NCBI RefSeq assembly: GCF_900094925.1
Contig: NZ_FMAY01000012.1
Location: 1-64,000 of the forward strand
Length of the DNA: 64,000 nucleotides
Reading direction: 5' to 3'
Source: Kosakonia oryzendophytica
Lineage (GTDB): Bacteria > Pseudomonadota > Gammaproteobacteria > Enterobacterales > Enterobacteriaceae
This document shows positions 52,335 through 61,133 of this stretch, piece by piece. The notes under the pieces were generated by a model, which made no database searches, was not told the DNA's origin, and saw only the letters and a list, made by a program, of their open reading frames with translations. Positions within the stretch are counted from its first letter, which is position 1. Every line of letters begins with the position of its first letter. Made by a program: the position numbers and the translations under genes.

Positions 52335-54005
52335 TCAGAAGGTTTCCCAGTTGCTTTCGCTGGTGGTTGGCGCAGAGGCGGCTGCCGGGCGTAACGGTGT
52401 GGATTGTGGTTTACCCGGCTTCGTACCTGACTGCGTCGTGTGGCCATTGACGCGGAACACCGCCACTGCCTGACGCAACTGCTCTGCTTGTTCTTCCAGC
52501 GCAGCAGAAGCCGCAGCGGATTCCTGCACCAACGAGGCGTTCTGTTGGGTAACGCTATCCATCTGCGAAACGGCGAGGCTCACCTGCTCAATACCCTTGC
52601 TCTGTTCTTCAGAGGCAGACGCGATTTCCCCCATAATATCCGTCACCCGCGTTACGGCGGTGACGATCTCTTTCATCGTATCACCGGCTTCAGCCACCTG
52701 AGTGGTACCGGAATTGACCCGGTTTACGGAGTTTTCAATCAGCGTCTTGATCTCTTTCGCTGCCTGAGCACTGCGGCTGGCAAGCGTGCGCACTTCCCCG
52801 GCCACCACGGCAAAACCGCGACCCTGTTCACCCGCGCGGGCGGCTTCAACCGCGGCGTTGAGCGCCAGGATATTGGTCTGGAAAGCGATGCCGTCAATCA
52901 CGCTGGTAATGTGGGCGATTTGCTGCGAACTGTCTGAGATTTCGCTCATCGTGCGTACAACGTTGCTCACGACCTGACCACCGCGCGCAGCCGTATCTGA
53001 GGCGTTCTTCGCCAGTTGCGAAGCCTGACGGGCGTTGTCGGTGTTCTGTTTCACCGTTGCGGTCAGTTGCTCCATGCTGGCGGCGGTCTCTTCCAGCGAG
53101 GCGGCCTGCTGTTCGGTACGTGAAGAGAGATCGTTGTTACCGGTGGAAATTTCGCTCGCGCCGGTGTAAATCGAGTCGGAGCTGTTTCGCACGGCACTCA
53201 CGGTTTGCACCAGCGAAGATTGCATTTCGTGCAAACCAGCCGCCAGCTGACTCATTTCGTTACGCCCCTCAGCAGAGATGGGTTGCGTCAGATCGCCGCT
53301 GGCGATCGCGCGAATATGCGCCATCACGCTATGCAACGGCTGCAGCAACAGATGTTGCAGACCCAGCCAGATAACAATCAGCACCGCAATCACAACCAGA
53401 AAAATCACGCCCAGCGTCCATTGCATACTGGTGAAGCTGCTCTGATTCTCCTGAGCGGCGGCTTGCAGGAAGGTATTGTTCTCCGTGCGCCATTTGGCAT
53501 AGCTGGCGTCCATATCGTCCTGAGCTTGTTGTGCGTCCAGGTTGCCGTAAGCTTCGTAATTGTTCGCCCGCAGGAAGGTGATTGATTGTTGCAGCACATC
53601 GTGCATTTTGGTGATTTTCTGCGCTATGTCGTCCGCTAATGCTGTATCCTGACCTGCAACGCGCGGCATACTTTTGTAATTGTTGAAATAACCTTCAGCC
53701 TTGCCGAGCGACTCGGTTGCGGTGGTCAGGAGCTTTTCGATACTGGCAAGCGAGGCGGGATCGCGCTGGTTTTTCAAGAAGCGGATTGCCACGCGGGTAA
53801 CGGTGACGCGTGTTTTGATCAGCGTATTGACGCTGTCGCCAAGGTTTTCTTGCTGCGCGTTCAGTACGCCGGTGTTCTGGAAGTTCACTCTGTCGTTATT
53901 GACTGCCGAGTAGAACAACCCCCCGGTGACGAACTGAAGAAGACAAAATACCGAAAGCGCGATAATGATGCCGGTAATAACCCGTATATTTTTGAGCATG
54001 GCCAT
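52335..54005 (-). CDS. Methyl-accepting chemotaxis protein (Tsr-like)
   Basis: The 556-residue transmembrane chemoreceptor has TM1 at about 10-30 and a four-helix periplasmic ligand domain to about 190 with the amino-acid-receptor motif [14 protein letters not shown] (near 62), similar to the Arg residues that bind serine or aspartate in Tsr and Tar. TM2 (about 193-215), HAMP and a cytoplasmic domain follow, the last with the hairpin tip [33 protein letters not shown]. It ends in NWETF, the docking pentapeptide for CheR and CheB, so it is probably a high-abundance type receptor. The ligand is not certain; serine or another amino acid is likely. ATG at 53999 (MLKNIRV) is an alternative start. 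Confidence 0.93.
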   Translation of the reverse strand: MAMLKNIRVITGIIIALSVFCLLQFVTGGLFYSAVNNDRVNFQNTGVLNAQQENLGDSVNTLIKTRVTVTRVAIRFLKNQRDPASLASIEKLLTTATESLGKAEGYFNNYKSMPRVAGQDTALADDIAQKITKMHDVLQQSITFLRANNYEAYGNLDAQQAQDDMDASYAKWRTENNTFLQAAAQENQSSFTSMQWTLGVIFLVVIAVLIVIWLGLQHLLLQPLHSVMAHIRAIASGDLTQPISAEGRNEMSQLAAGLHEMQSSLVQTVSAVRNSSDSIYTGASEISTGNNDLSSRTEQQAASLEETAASMEQLTATVKQNTDNARQASQLAKNASDTAARGGQVVSNVVRTMSEISDSSQQIAHITSVIDGIAFQTNILALNAAVEAARAGEQGRGFAVVAGEVRTLASRSAQAAKEIKTLIENSVNRVNSGTTQVAEAGDTMKEIVTAVTRVTDIMGEIASASEEQSKGIEQVSLAVSQMDSVTQQNASLVQESAAASAALEEQAEQLRQAVAVFRVNGHTTQSGTKPGKPQSTPLRPAAASAPTTSESNWETF

Positions 54006-54036
54006 AGTCCGTGAGAGAGTCGGGATTGCTCAATGG

Positions 54037-54063
54037 TTATCGACCTGGCATAAATTAACTTTA
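54037..54063 (-). promoter_or_regulatory. Sigma-28 (FliA) promoter of the chemoreceptor gene
   Basis: On the minus strand, TAAA (54063-54060), a 15-bp spacer and GTCGATAA (54044-54037) match the FliA consensus at 11 of 12 positions, 32 bp before the receptor start. Confidence 0.85.
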
Positions 54064-54103
54064 TGATCGCTTTTTAAACACTTAATTAAGACTTAAGTAA
54101 GTG

Positions 54104-54124
54104 CCCGGTGCGTCACACACCGGG
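54104..54124 (-). terminator. Hairpin downstream of the dcm-like gene
   Basis: CCCGGTG (54104-54110) pairs with CACCGGG (54118-54124), eight bases after the methylase stop on the minus strand. No strong T-run follows. Confidence 0.6.
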
Positions 54125-54131
54125 AAGTGGC

Positions 54132-55553
54132 TCACTTTTTGTTGCGCAGTTTAACCGCCATAGCAATGCGCGGCTCCAGCAGTTTTGCCACCGCGGCAAA
54201 TACCGGCACGACCACCGAGTTGCCAAACTGGCGGTAGGCTTGTGTGTCGGAAACCGGAATACGAAACGGTTTATCGCCGGGTTTCTCAAAGCCCATTAAA
54301 CGGGCGCATTCGTGTGGCGTCAGGCGGCGCGGGCGGCGGGCCTGGTTTTCCGCATGGTTGAAATCCGCTTCGCCCAACGCTTTATCCCAGCCGCGATCCA
54401 CCAGAATTTCAGAACCATCTTTGTGATAGCGCGCCGACAGGGTGCGGGCAATGCTGTTTTCGCAAGTAGGATCGACAAGCCCGAAGCCAAAGCCATTGCC
54501 CTTTGCGGCATGCTTTTTTGCATAGCGATAGAGATAATCCCAAAGCTTGTGCGACAACACATATTTGCTGTCGACCGTTGGCTCCAGTAGCTGGCCAAAT
54601 GTCGGGCGCTGTGAAGGGTAAAAGCGATCGATGTCGCGCAGGGTAAAGCCTTCGCTAAGGTGTAAATCGCGGCGGAAACCGACCAGTACTATGCGTTCAC
54701 GATGCTGGGGCAGAAAATGCTTACCGTCGATAATTTTCGGATCATCCTTGCCATTGATACCGGCATCTGCAACGTCGTAACCCAATTCGTCCAGCGTGTT
54801 CATGATTACGCTAAAGGTTTTTCCTTTGTCGTGACTCTTCAGATTTTTGACATTTTCCAGCACAAAAATCGCCGGACGTCGGGCTTTAATAATACGTGCA
54901 ACATCAAAAAACAGCGTGCCCTGCGCTTCACACTCAAACCCATGAGCGCGACCCATGGCATTCTTTTTGCTGACGCCGGCCAGGCTGAATGGCTGGCAAG
55001 GGAAACCCGCCAGCAATACATCATGCTCGGGGATCTGCTGGCAGATATGCGCATAGGCGTCAGTTTCGGAAATCGCCGGGTTGCCACTGAGCGTCACTTC
55101 GCGGATATCCTGGTTAAAGGTGTGTGTGACGCTGTCGTTGTACCAGTTGGCCTTGTAAGTCCGCACGGCGTTTTTATTCCATTCGCTGGTAAACACACAT
55201 TGCCCGCCAATGGCTTCAAAACCGCTGCGAATGCCGCCGATACCGGCGAAGAGATCGATAAATCGGAAGCGATAATGGGGATGATGTGCTGGTGGGGAGG
55301 GGAGCAACCCGCGCAGCAGCGTCTCTTCGGCTACGGTCAGGATTTTTGGCGCACCTTTGCCATTTACCCAGCGATTAAGGGACTCCCGGCTCCATTCCCG
55401 TTTACCTGCTTTTTTAAGCTGTTCCGCCACACACTTTTGGCCGTAAATTTCCAGTACCTGGTCCAGTAATGCCCGATCGCGTTCCTGCTGTCGCTGTTGG
55501 TCACTCTCTGCCTGCACCAACTGATGTAGCGCAAGTGAATCAAATTCCGCCAT
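54132..55553 (-). CDS. dcm: Dcm-like DNA (cytosine-5) methyltransferase
   Basis: The 473-residue C5 methylase aligns over its length with E. coli Dcm (472 residues), which methylates the second C of CCWGG. Motif I is [16 protein letters not shown] (near 98), motif [13 protein letters not shown] with the catalytic Cys186, motif VI ENVKNL, motif [15 protein letters not shown], and motifs [23 protein letters not shown] near the end. The first 85 residues, including an acidic/Gln-rich start, differ from E. coli Dcm. The start at 55553 follows AAGGAG; the frame is open 85 codons further but overlaps ygaP. No vsr gene is next to it, unlike E. coli dcm-vsr, and no restriction enzyme gene is visible nearby. 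Confidence 0.9.
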   Translation of the reverse strand: MAEFDSLALHQLVQAESDQQRQQERDRALLDQVLEIYGQKCVAEQLKKAGKREWSRESLNRWVNGKGAPKILTVAEETLLRGLLPSPPAHHPHYRFRFIDLFAGIGGIRSGFEAIGGQCVFTSEWNKNAVRTYKANWYNDSVTHTFNQDIREVTLSGNPAISETDAYAHICQQIPEHDVLLAGFPCQPFSLAGVSKKNAMGRAHGFECEAQGTLFFDVARIIKARRPAIFVLENVKNLKSHDKGKTFSVIMNTLDELGYDVADAGINGKDDPKIIDGKHFLPQHRERIVLVGFRRDLHLSEGFTLRDIDRFYPSQRPTFGQLLEPTVDSKYVLSHKLWDYLYRYAKKHAAKGNGFGFGLVDPTCENSIARTLSARYHKDGSEILVDRGWDKALGEADFNHAENQARRPRRLTPHECARLMGFEKPGDKPFRIPVSDTQAYRQFGNSVVVPVFAAVAKLLEPRIAMAVKLRNKK

Positions 55554-55746
55554 GGCGTCTCCTTGGATGATGGTCTGAAATATATCACTCATTTGACCCA
55601 GAGGATATTCGGCAGAACACCAGGTTGTTCCCGAAATGTGCAGCCCGCTGTTTGAAAAAAGCCGGGATGCGGCGTCCTGTTTCCCACAGGGCACCTGCTT
55701 TTGCCATTTGGGGTTGAGGTTGTCATAGGAGAGTAATCTGGCGGCG

Positions 55747-56277
55747 CTATGAGTGCGCCCGATTCCAGGGCATTTTCGCCAGCAGCAGCGCCATACCGCA
55801 CCAGCCACTTAGCCCGGCGAACAACAGACCTGCGCCGACAAAGCCCGACAGCAGAAAAAATCCCGGATTAACCGCATAGCCCAGTACGACACCGCTAAGG
55901 ATCAGCGTACCGGCAACGATTTGCACCTGCTGCATTAACGGGCGTGGCTGACGTTTATCCTGCACTGTCGGCAGCTTTGATTGCTTCCAGTTATTCAGCC
56001 CGCCTTCCAGGATCGCGACCTGCGCAGGGGCGGCGGCCTGGATCAGCGCATCGATGTTTTGCTGTGTGCGCATGCCGGACTGGCAATGAAAGATCACGGT
56101 TTGCTGGGGGGAAGCGAGCGCCCCGTTTTTACCGGCGATCAGGGTATCCAGCGGCAGTGAGACAGCATCAGGGATGTGCTCGCGGCGAAACTCATCGGAC
56201 TGACGAATATCAACCAGCAGCGCGCCGCTTTGCTGCAATTTGCTCGCCTGCTCGGGGGTGACCTGGGTGTAACGCAT
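55747..56277 (-). CDS. ygaP: Membrane-associated rhodanese YgaP
   Basis: The 176-residue sulfurtransferase has an N-terminal cytoplasmic rhodanese domain with the persulfide-forming Cys65 in [12 protein letters not shown]. Two C-terminal membrane helices follow (about 118-140 and 143-170; one has [27 protein letters not shown]). It matches E. coli YgaP (174 residues), which is reported to handle sulfane sulfur/thiocyanate at the membrane. It follows the regulator gene ygaV by 2 bp in one operon. Confidence 0.93.
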   Translation of the reverse strand: MRYTQVTPEQASKLQQSGALLVDIRQSDEFRREHIPDAVSLPLDTLIAGKNGALASPQQTVIFHCQSGMRTQQNIDALIQAAAPAQVAILEGGLNNWKQSKLPTVQDKRQPRPLMQQVQIVAGTLILSGVVLGYAVNPGFFLLSGFVGAGLLFAGLSGWCGMALLLAKMPWNRAHS

Positions 56278-56279
56278 AT

Positions 56280-56582
56280 TTATACCTCCGGGCAGTAAAT
56301 GCCCTTGAGTGTGTTAATGATTTTACTGACCGTTGGATCCTGAATGAAGTAATTAACCCGCTGCGCCTGGCGTTGGCTGGTGATTAATCCTTCTTCTTTC
56401 ATCCTCGTCAGATGCTGGGATGTCGCCGAAGGGCTAAGGCCGGTTGCCGTACTTAATTCGCCCGCTGACGTTCCCGGCGCATCGATCAGCATGCACAGAA
56501 TCAGCAACCGGTGAGGGTTGCTCATCGATTTCAGCAGCCCGGATGCTTGTTCGGCTTGCGCCTGTAATTGAAGAATATCCAT
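56280..56582 (-). CDS. ygaV: ArsR-family sulfur-responsive regulator YgaV
   Basis: The 100-residue winged-helix repressor has the helix-turn-helix TSAGELSTATGLSPSATSQHLTRMKEEG (about 39-66). Cys30 (RLLILC) and Cys97 (IYCPEV) are the conserved pair thought to form a polysulfide bond in YgaV/BigR-type regulators. It probably represses ygaVP in the absence of sulfane sulfur. A perfect palindrome 30 bp upstream of its start is the likely operator. Confidence 0.93.
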   Translation of the reverse strand: MDILQLQAQAEQASGLLKSMSNPHRLLILCMLIDAPGTSAGELSTATGLSPSATSQHLTRMKEEGLITSQRQAQRVNYFIQDPTVSKIINTLKGIYCPEV

Positions 56583-56611
56583 GTCAGTCGCTTTATTTAG
56601 GTTTTTCTAAA

Positions 56612-56627
56612 TTTAGATTAATCTAAA
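56612..56627. promoter_or_regulatory. Candidate YgaV operator
   Basis: TTTAGATTAATCTAAA is a perfect 16-bp palindrome 30-45 bp upstream of ygaV. A partial repeat, TTTTTCTAAA, lies just before it (56602-56611). AT-rich dyads of this form are typical for BigR/YgaV-type ArsR regulators. Confidence 0.75.
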
Positions 56628-56752
56628 ATAAAAGGCAGCAGGATGCAAGCGGGGAACCGCGCAGGAATAGCCTCATGTCGGCAATCCTTGTGAATAACCG
56701 GGATGAGACTAATCGATAGGAATGAGACCGACGCAACGCCTGGCTGCTGGGG

Positions 56753-57649
56753 TTATTGCAGATGGCCAGTGATTTTTCGGGAAAACGCCGCGGAGAGGTC
56801 TTCCCGAAGCTGCTCAAACCGTCTTCTGAAGGGATCGCCCCGGCGACAAATCAACACGACACGCCTGCGAAGCTCCTCAGGGTGTGTTCGCAGATAGCGG
56901 ATATTCTTCACTTTTTCATCAATGGACGACAACAACGGAAAAAACGAAACATTTTGTGAGTGCGTCACGATATAGCGTGCAGTTTCCAGAGTGTTGGGCA
57001 TGATTTTGGTGGCATTCAGAACCGTTTGGGCAAAGGTATCATCCAGCGTTTCGGCAAACAGCGACTCGGTAATCATAATTTTTTCATTCCGGGGCAACGG
57101 AAGTTTGAATTTATCGTGACTCACCGAGGGGTGTTTGGTGCTCAGGCCAATGACGTAAGGCTCTTCAAATACGGGAAATTCAACCACGTCGTTATTATTA
57201 ATCGGCGAAGTAATAATCGCGACCTGAATAATATCATGGTCGAGCAAGGCAACCAGCTTTTCTTTGCTGGCTTCATGAAATTTGAACTCAGTTTTTGGAA
57301 ATCGCTCCCGGCAAATCATTTCGATATCGCCAAAAATGTAGGGAGCAAGGGTGGGCACTGAGCCGATATTTAATACCCCCGATGGATATTTCTTGGATTC
57401 TTCCGCCATATGTTTAAGGCTTTTCACTTCTGACAAAATGACCTCTATCTGCGACAAAGCTTCTATACCCTGCGCTGTAAACTTAACGCCACGCACCTGA
57501 CGATTAATTAATGTTATTCCCAGATCGCTTTCAAGTTTGCGTACCTGGGCGCTCAGCGTCGGTTGCGAAACATTGCAAGCATCAGCCGCTTTTTGAAAAT
57601 GTTTGTATCGCGCGAGCGCGTACAGATACTCAAGATCTCTAACCCTCAT
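56753..57649 (-). CDS. OxyR-like LysR-family regulator without the redox cysteine pair
   Basis: The 298-residue LysR-type activator is most like OxyR in its N-terminal part (MRVRDLEYLYALARYKHFQKAADACNVSQPTLSAQVRKLE). The effector domain follows (about 90-298). The OxyR peroxidatic/resolving cysteines (199 and 208 in E. coli) are missing: the matching stretch near 193-212 (AETLDDTFAQTVLNATKIMP) has none, so it cannot sense peroxide the same way. The start at 57649 follows GGGGAA; 16 more residues upstream are in frame but unconserved. The regulated gene is unknown. The AT-rich region upstream may hold it. Confidence 0.88.
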   Translation of the reverse strand: MRVRDLEYLYALARYKHFQKAADACNVSQPTLSAQVRKLESDLGITLINRQVRGVKFTAQGIEALSQIEVILSEVKSLKHMAEESKKYPSGVLNIGSVPTLAPYIFGDIEMICRERFPKTEFKFHEASKEKLVALLDHDIIQVAIITSPINNNDVVEFPVFEEPYVIGLSTKHPSVSHDKFKLPLPRNEKIMITESLFAETLDDTFAQTVLNATKIMPNTLETARYIVTHSQNVSFFPLLSSIDEKVKNIRYLRTHPEELRRRVVLICRRGDPFRRRFEQLREDLSAAFSRKITGHLQ

Positions 57650-58061
57650 TTTCTTTCCCCTGGGATCAGACAAAAAAATTAGCGGTGTAGTATTCATCTA
57701 TTAATATCGAATGAGTACCTTTTTTATGGGGTCTTTATTCAATCTGTGATCGGTGTTTAATAATGGCGATTTGATTTTGTTATTGTTTTTCAATGAATTG
57801 ATTAATTTTATGTGTGCTCTGTGAATAGGTTGGACTTACGTTATATTGTTTTTTTCAATTTATTGATTTCACTCAAGCATTTCAATAGGAAATGCATATA
57901 TATCAGCTGTTATTTATATGGTTTTTTTGTTGAGTGGGATGTTTTGGCTATGATAGGGTTGCTGCCCCGTAAAGGTGGTTATTTTACTGTTTAGTGCATC
58001 AGGTGAATCTTAGCAAGATAATAAAGTGGCCTAATATAAATGTCATGATGAAGTGAGATTG
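57650..58061. other. AT-rich intergenic region upstream of the LysR gene
   Basis: These 412 bp are very AT-rich, with many T-runs, in clear contrast to the GC-rich core genes. A 60-codon frame at 57812-57994 lacks a ribosome-binding site and is probably chance. The LysR promoter must lie here, but no clear T-N11-A pair was assigned. Confidence 0.65.
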
Positions 58062-58253
58062 ATGATGGAAGTTTTCGAGAAAATTGCGGTTGATATTAAA
58101 GAGAAAATATCGAACATGGTTCCGGAAGGTGAGGTGGATGTCGACTTTATGGTTGTTGATGATGACACCATTCGTTTTATTGTCGCATTCAGTCAGGGGC
58201 TTTACGAACAAAAGATTAATAAATTAGATATTCATATAAAAACGCTCTCCTGA
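58062..58253 (+). CDS. Possible 63-residue hypothetical protein
   Basis: The small ORF encodes an acidic, soluble 63-residue protein (MMEVFEKIAVDIKEKI...). It has an amphipathic N-terminal helix and a VDVDFMVVDDDTIRFIVAF strand-rich middle (about 30-48). The amino acid make-up looks protein-like rather than random. The ribosome-binding site (AGTGAGA) is weak, and ATG 58065 is an alternative. I recognise no family. It is isolated in the AT-rich stretch, between the LysR gene and the RNA candidate. Confidence 0.4.
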   Translation: MMEVFEKIAVDIKEKISNMVPEGEVDVDFMVVDDDTIRFIVAFSQGLYEQKINKLDIHIKTLS

Positions 58254-58823
58254 GCCACCATCGCCGATAGCGGATGGATCTGAATGTCTTTTTGTGCATG
58301 TGAAAATTAAAGCAACATCTCCATGCAAATAGTTTCGCGGTAGTGCGATAAATGCGGCCCCTTCCCGTGTAAAGGGGGCAGTTGAGCAGACAAGGAACGT
58401 TGATAATAAAAACATAATAATAAGCCCTTGCACTACGTTGTTTTCAACTCTGGGTTGGGAGGGGACATTCAACGTAGTGCTTTTTTTGCCGATCACCGGA
58501 AGTTCACAGGCACAGCTACGTCGGGTATTGAGTAAAGAAACCCGCTTCTGCCACGCAAGATAAAAAGCACAATACATAGAATGGCGGTGGTGAGATGACT
58601 CAACCGCTCCACACCCTCACAAAACCCCAGGTAATATTGTCGCTCAGCGAGAGAAGTATCGTTTTTATCCTTTTGAATATAATAACGATATCCGCTTTCC
58701 GTAACGGATCTGTTTGCTGAATAAAACACTCACACTTTCTGTTTGAATTATTACAATCGCCTGCGTTAACTGCTCATAACATGATGCTATTCACTGAATA
58801 TGAGTGTGAAGGTTTACCGGACG
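58254..58823. other. 570-bp region without a supported protein gene
   Basis: Apart from the two-stem-loop RNA candidate, I see no supported feature. Minus-strand frames at 58224-58577 and 58493-58729 exist. The first reads through the strong terminator hairpin, and the second begins with GTG and has no ribosome-binding site, although it includes a hydrophobic segment. Confidence 0.6.
58340..58487 (+). ncRNA. Candidate small RNA or long terminator with two stem-loops
   Basis: GCCCCTT (58357-58363) pairs with AAGGGGGC (58372-58379). About 50 nt later GCACTACGTTG (58430-58440) pairs perfectly with CAACGTAGTGC (58470-58480), followed at once by seven Ts. The second loop can fold again (CAAC/GTTG) and exposes GGGAGGGGACA with two GGGA motifs. 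No gene ends just upstream, so a stand-alone sRNA is plausible. The 5' end is a guess, and no promoter was assigned. Confidence 0.5.
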
Positions 58824-60092
58824 ATGAAAAATATCCTCTGCACGCTGGTTGTTGCCATGAGCCTTTGGACGAGTGGCGCAAACGCCTGGAGTAACGCGCT
58901 CCCCGTAGGCCCTGCGGTCGGCGATCAGTCGCTGTCGCCATTTTATATCTGGGACAGCGTGCTTCCCCAGCGCCCGGGAGTGATGCTGCGTGAAGAGCCT
59001 ATACCGCGCCAGCCGGACATCACCGAGGCCAGCAAGATCCAGCGCATTCTCTATACCTCGCAGGACAAACGCTGGAATGCGGGCAGCGTTCCGGTGAGTG
59101 GCACGCTCTGGTTTCCGCAAGGCGAGACGCCGAAAGGAGGCTGGCCGATCATCGCCTGGGCGCACGGTACACTCGGTGTCGCCGATGCTTGCGCCCCTTC
59201 ATGGACGAACCCGACCCCGCGCGATGCGCACTATATCAATCAGTGGTTGAAACAGGGGTTTGTGGTGGTTGCCACGGATTACCAGGGCCTGGGGGGGCCT
59301 GGGCCTCACCCTTATCTTAACTGGGAAGCGGAGGGGCGCTCGGTACTCGACAGCGTGCGTGCGGTGTTGCAGGCGTATCCGCAACAGATTGCTAATAACC
59401 TGGTGATCACCGGGCAGTCGCAAGGTTCAGGGGCCTCTCTTGGTGCCAGCCTCATTGCGCCAGACTATGCGCCAGAGCTGAAACTGCGCGCCACGATTGC
59501 TACCGGGCTGGTGGCGACGTTTCCGGAAGGGCCGATAAAACCGGGTCATGCACGGCCAGGTCACCGCGATCCGGCGCGTTTTACCCTGCTACGATTGATT
59601 GGCGGCTCGCTACCGGACGGCGCGCCAGCGGCCGATAAATGGGTGACAGAGCAAGGGGCGAAGATGCTGGTGCTTGCCAGAACCGCCTGTATGAAAGAAC
59701 TGGGTCACTATGAGCACAAGGAGAAGATTGATGGTGCGAAGGCGTTTATCGGGGGGGACGGGCCAGTTAATGCCGCGTTAACCCCGGTAACCAACATGCC
59801 GCTGAAGATGTTCCCGGCACCACTATTTACCGCAACCGGGCTGGCCGATCACACGCTGTCGCCGCACCATCAGTACGCTGCCGTTGCTGCATTGTGCGCC
59901 GCCGGGAATCCGGTTGAGTGGAAGACCTACCCCGGCATTACCCACAATGGCACAGTAAATGTGGCCTTTGAGGATGAACTGGCGTTCGTTCGCAGCGTGA
60001 TGGAGCACGCGCCGCAGCAAAACAGTTGCGGATCGTTGCAGGCGCCAGGCGAGCCGCAGCACCCGCTAAAGGGCATACCGTTTAACACCTGA
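58824..60092 (+). CDS. Secreted alpha/beta-hydrolase (secretory lipase family)
   Basis: The 422-residue exported hydrolase of the secretory lipase (LIP, PF03583-type) family has a signal peptide (KNILCTLVVAMSLWTSGANA) cleaved after residue 21. The nucleophile elbow is GQSQGS with Ser199. The oxyanion region is WAHGTLG near 113, and Asp/His candidates are TGLADHTLS (near 333) and GITHNGTV (near 373). Likely substrates are short acyl esters or triglycerides, but specificity cannot be read. I start it at 58824 (MKNILCT) because this gives a proper signal peptide; ATG 58800 is also in frame. It is convergent with scrR, and the stops are 4 bp apart. Confidence 0.85.
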   Translation: MKNILCTLVVAMSLWTSGANAWSNALPVGPAVGDQSLSPFYIWDSVLPQRPGVMLREEPIPRQPDITEASKIQRILYTSQDKRWNAGSVPVSGTLWFPQGETPKGGWPIIAWAHGTLGVADACAPSWTNPTPRDAHYINQWLKQGFVVVATDYQGLGGPGPHPYLNWEAEGRSVLDSVRAVLQAYPQQIANNLVITGQSQGSGASLGASLIAPDYAPELKLRATIATGLVATFPEGPIKPGHARPGHRDPARFTLLRLIGGSLPDGAPAADKWVTEQGAKMLVLARTACMKELGHYEHKEKIDGAKAFIGGDGPVNAALTPVTNMPLKMFPAPLFTATGLADHTLSPHHQYAAVAALCAAGNPVEWKTYPGITHNGTVNVAFEDELAFVRSVMEHAPQQNSCGSLQAPGEPQHPLKGIPFNT

Positions 60093-60096
60093 TGAG

Positions 60097-61104
60097 TTAG
60101 GGGTGACGCCAGCGCAGCGTTGCCGGCAGGATACGCTGCGGCGTCGCCGGCTCGTTGCCTTCAATCATCTGCGTGATGATATCGAAGCAGTCCTGCGCCA
60201 GGCGCGGCACATTCTGTTCGACCGTATCAATCGGCAGCGACAGGGAATCATACAGATAGTGATCGTCAAAACTGGCGATATGGATATCGCTCTCCAGTAA
60301 GTGGTGCTGGCTCATATAGCGCAGCACCCCTTCCAGCAGGCCGCAGGCGGCGGTGAACAGCGCTTTCGGCGGTCGGCCCAGTCTGGCGCAGAGTGCGGCA
60401 AACATCTCATAGCCGCTACTTGGGTGATAATTGCCGTGAATGATCCACTCCGGACGCGGCGTGACACCCGCTCGCTCCAGACCCTGCATAAACCCGGCAA
60501 GGCGGTCTTTGGTGGGTGACAGACGTGGCTGACCGCCCAGGAAATAGACTTCATCGGGAGTGGCGCGCGCCAGATGTTCAACCAGTTCGGCGGTCGGCGT
60601 CAGGGAATCGGTGATCACCAGCGGTAGGCGGGTGTCATTGATATGGCGGTCAAACAGCACCACCGGAAGTTGTTCGCTCAGCTTCAGGTAGTCACTGTCG
60701 CTTTGCATGCTGGAGGCGACAATCAGTCCATCCACCTGTCGCGCCACCAGGTTGTTCACCACCACCGTTTCCTGACTGGCGTTCTCGTCCGTGCAGGAGA
60801 TCAGCAGTTGCAGGCCCGCTTCGCGACACAGGTTTTCCAGCTCGTGAGAAAAAACGGCGAAACCGTAGTTGGTGATTTCCGGCACCACCAGACCCAGCGT
60901 ATGGCTGCGGTTTTCACGCAGCAGACGGGCGTGAATACTGGGTTGATAATGATGCTGCTGGGCGATAGTCAGAACGCGCTCGCGCGTCTCCTGCGCCACA
61001 CGCAACTCTTTACCGCGGCCGTTAAGCACCAGGCTGGCAGTGGCTTTAGAAACCCCTGCCAGCGCGGCGATATCGCTGATGGTGACGCGTTTTGTTTTTC
61101 TCAC
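60097..61104 (-). CDS. scrR: LacI-family sucrose repressor ScrR
   Basis: The 335-residue repressor controls the scr genes, with fructose or fructose 1-phosphate as inducer. The helix-turn-helix is [25 protein letters not shown] (about 6-30), and the effector domain carries [31 protein letters not shown] near 240. Its ending [10 protein letters not shown] resembles Klebsiella ScrR. I place the start at GTG 61104 (then RKTKRVTI), matching the family's N-terminus; the longer frame from 61149 begins with TTG inside scrB and has no homology. No good ribosome-binding site is visible, so it may depend on coupling to scrB. Confidence 0.9.
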   Translation of the reverse strand: MRKTKRVTISDIAALAGVSKATASLVLNGRGKELRVAQETRERVLTIAQQHHYQPSIHARLLRENRSHTLGLVVPEITNYGFAVFSHELENLCREAGLQLLISCTDENASQETVVVNNLVARQVDGLIVASSMQSDSDYLKLSEQLPVVLFDRHINDTRLPLVITDSLTPTAELVEHLARATPDEVYFLGGQPRLSPTKDRLAGFMQGLERAGVTPRPEWIIHGNYHPSSGYEMFAALCARLGRPPKALFTAACGLLEGVLRYMSQHHLLESDIHIASFDDHYLYDSLSLPIDTVEQNVPRLAQDCFDIITQMIEGNEPATPQRILPATLRWRHP

Positions 61105-61133
61105 GGTTTTGCATCGGTTAATGAAACAAGCAC

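Noticed and set aside
54132-55553. Restriction-modification system around the methylase
   Set aside because: No endonuclease or vsr-like gene is present on either side; the neighbours are a chemoreceptor gene and ygaP.
57812-57994. 60-codon plus-strand frame in the AT-rich region
   Set aside because: It has Phe/Ile/Tyr-rich composition expected from AT-rich DNA and no ribosome-binding site.
58224-58577. 117-codon minus-strand frame
   Set aside because: It reads through the strong hairpin and T-run at 58430-58487 and has no ribosome-binding site or recognisable domain.
58493-58729. 78-codon minus-strand frame with a hydrophobic segment
   Set aside because: It starts with GTG, has no Shine-Dalgarno sequence and no known similarity; it is left as unassigned.
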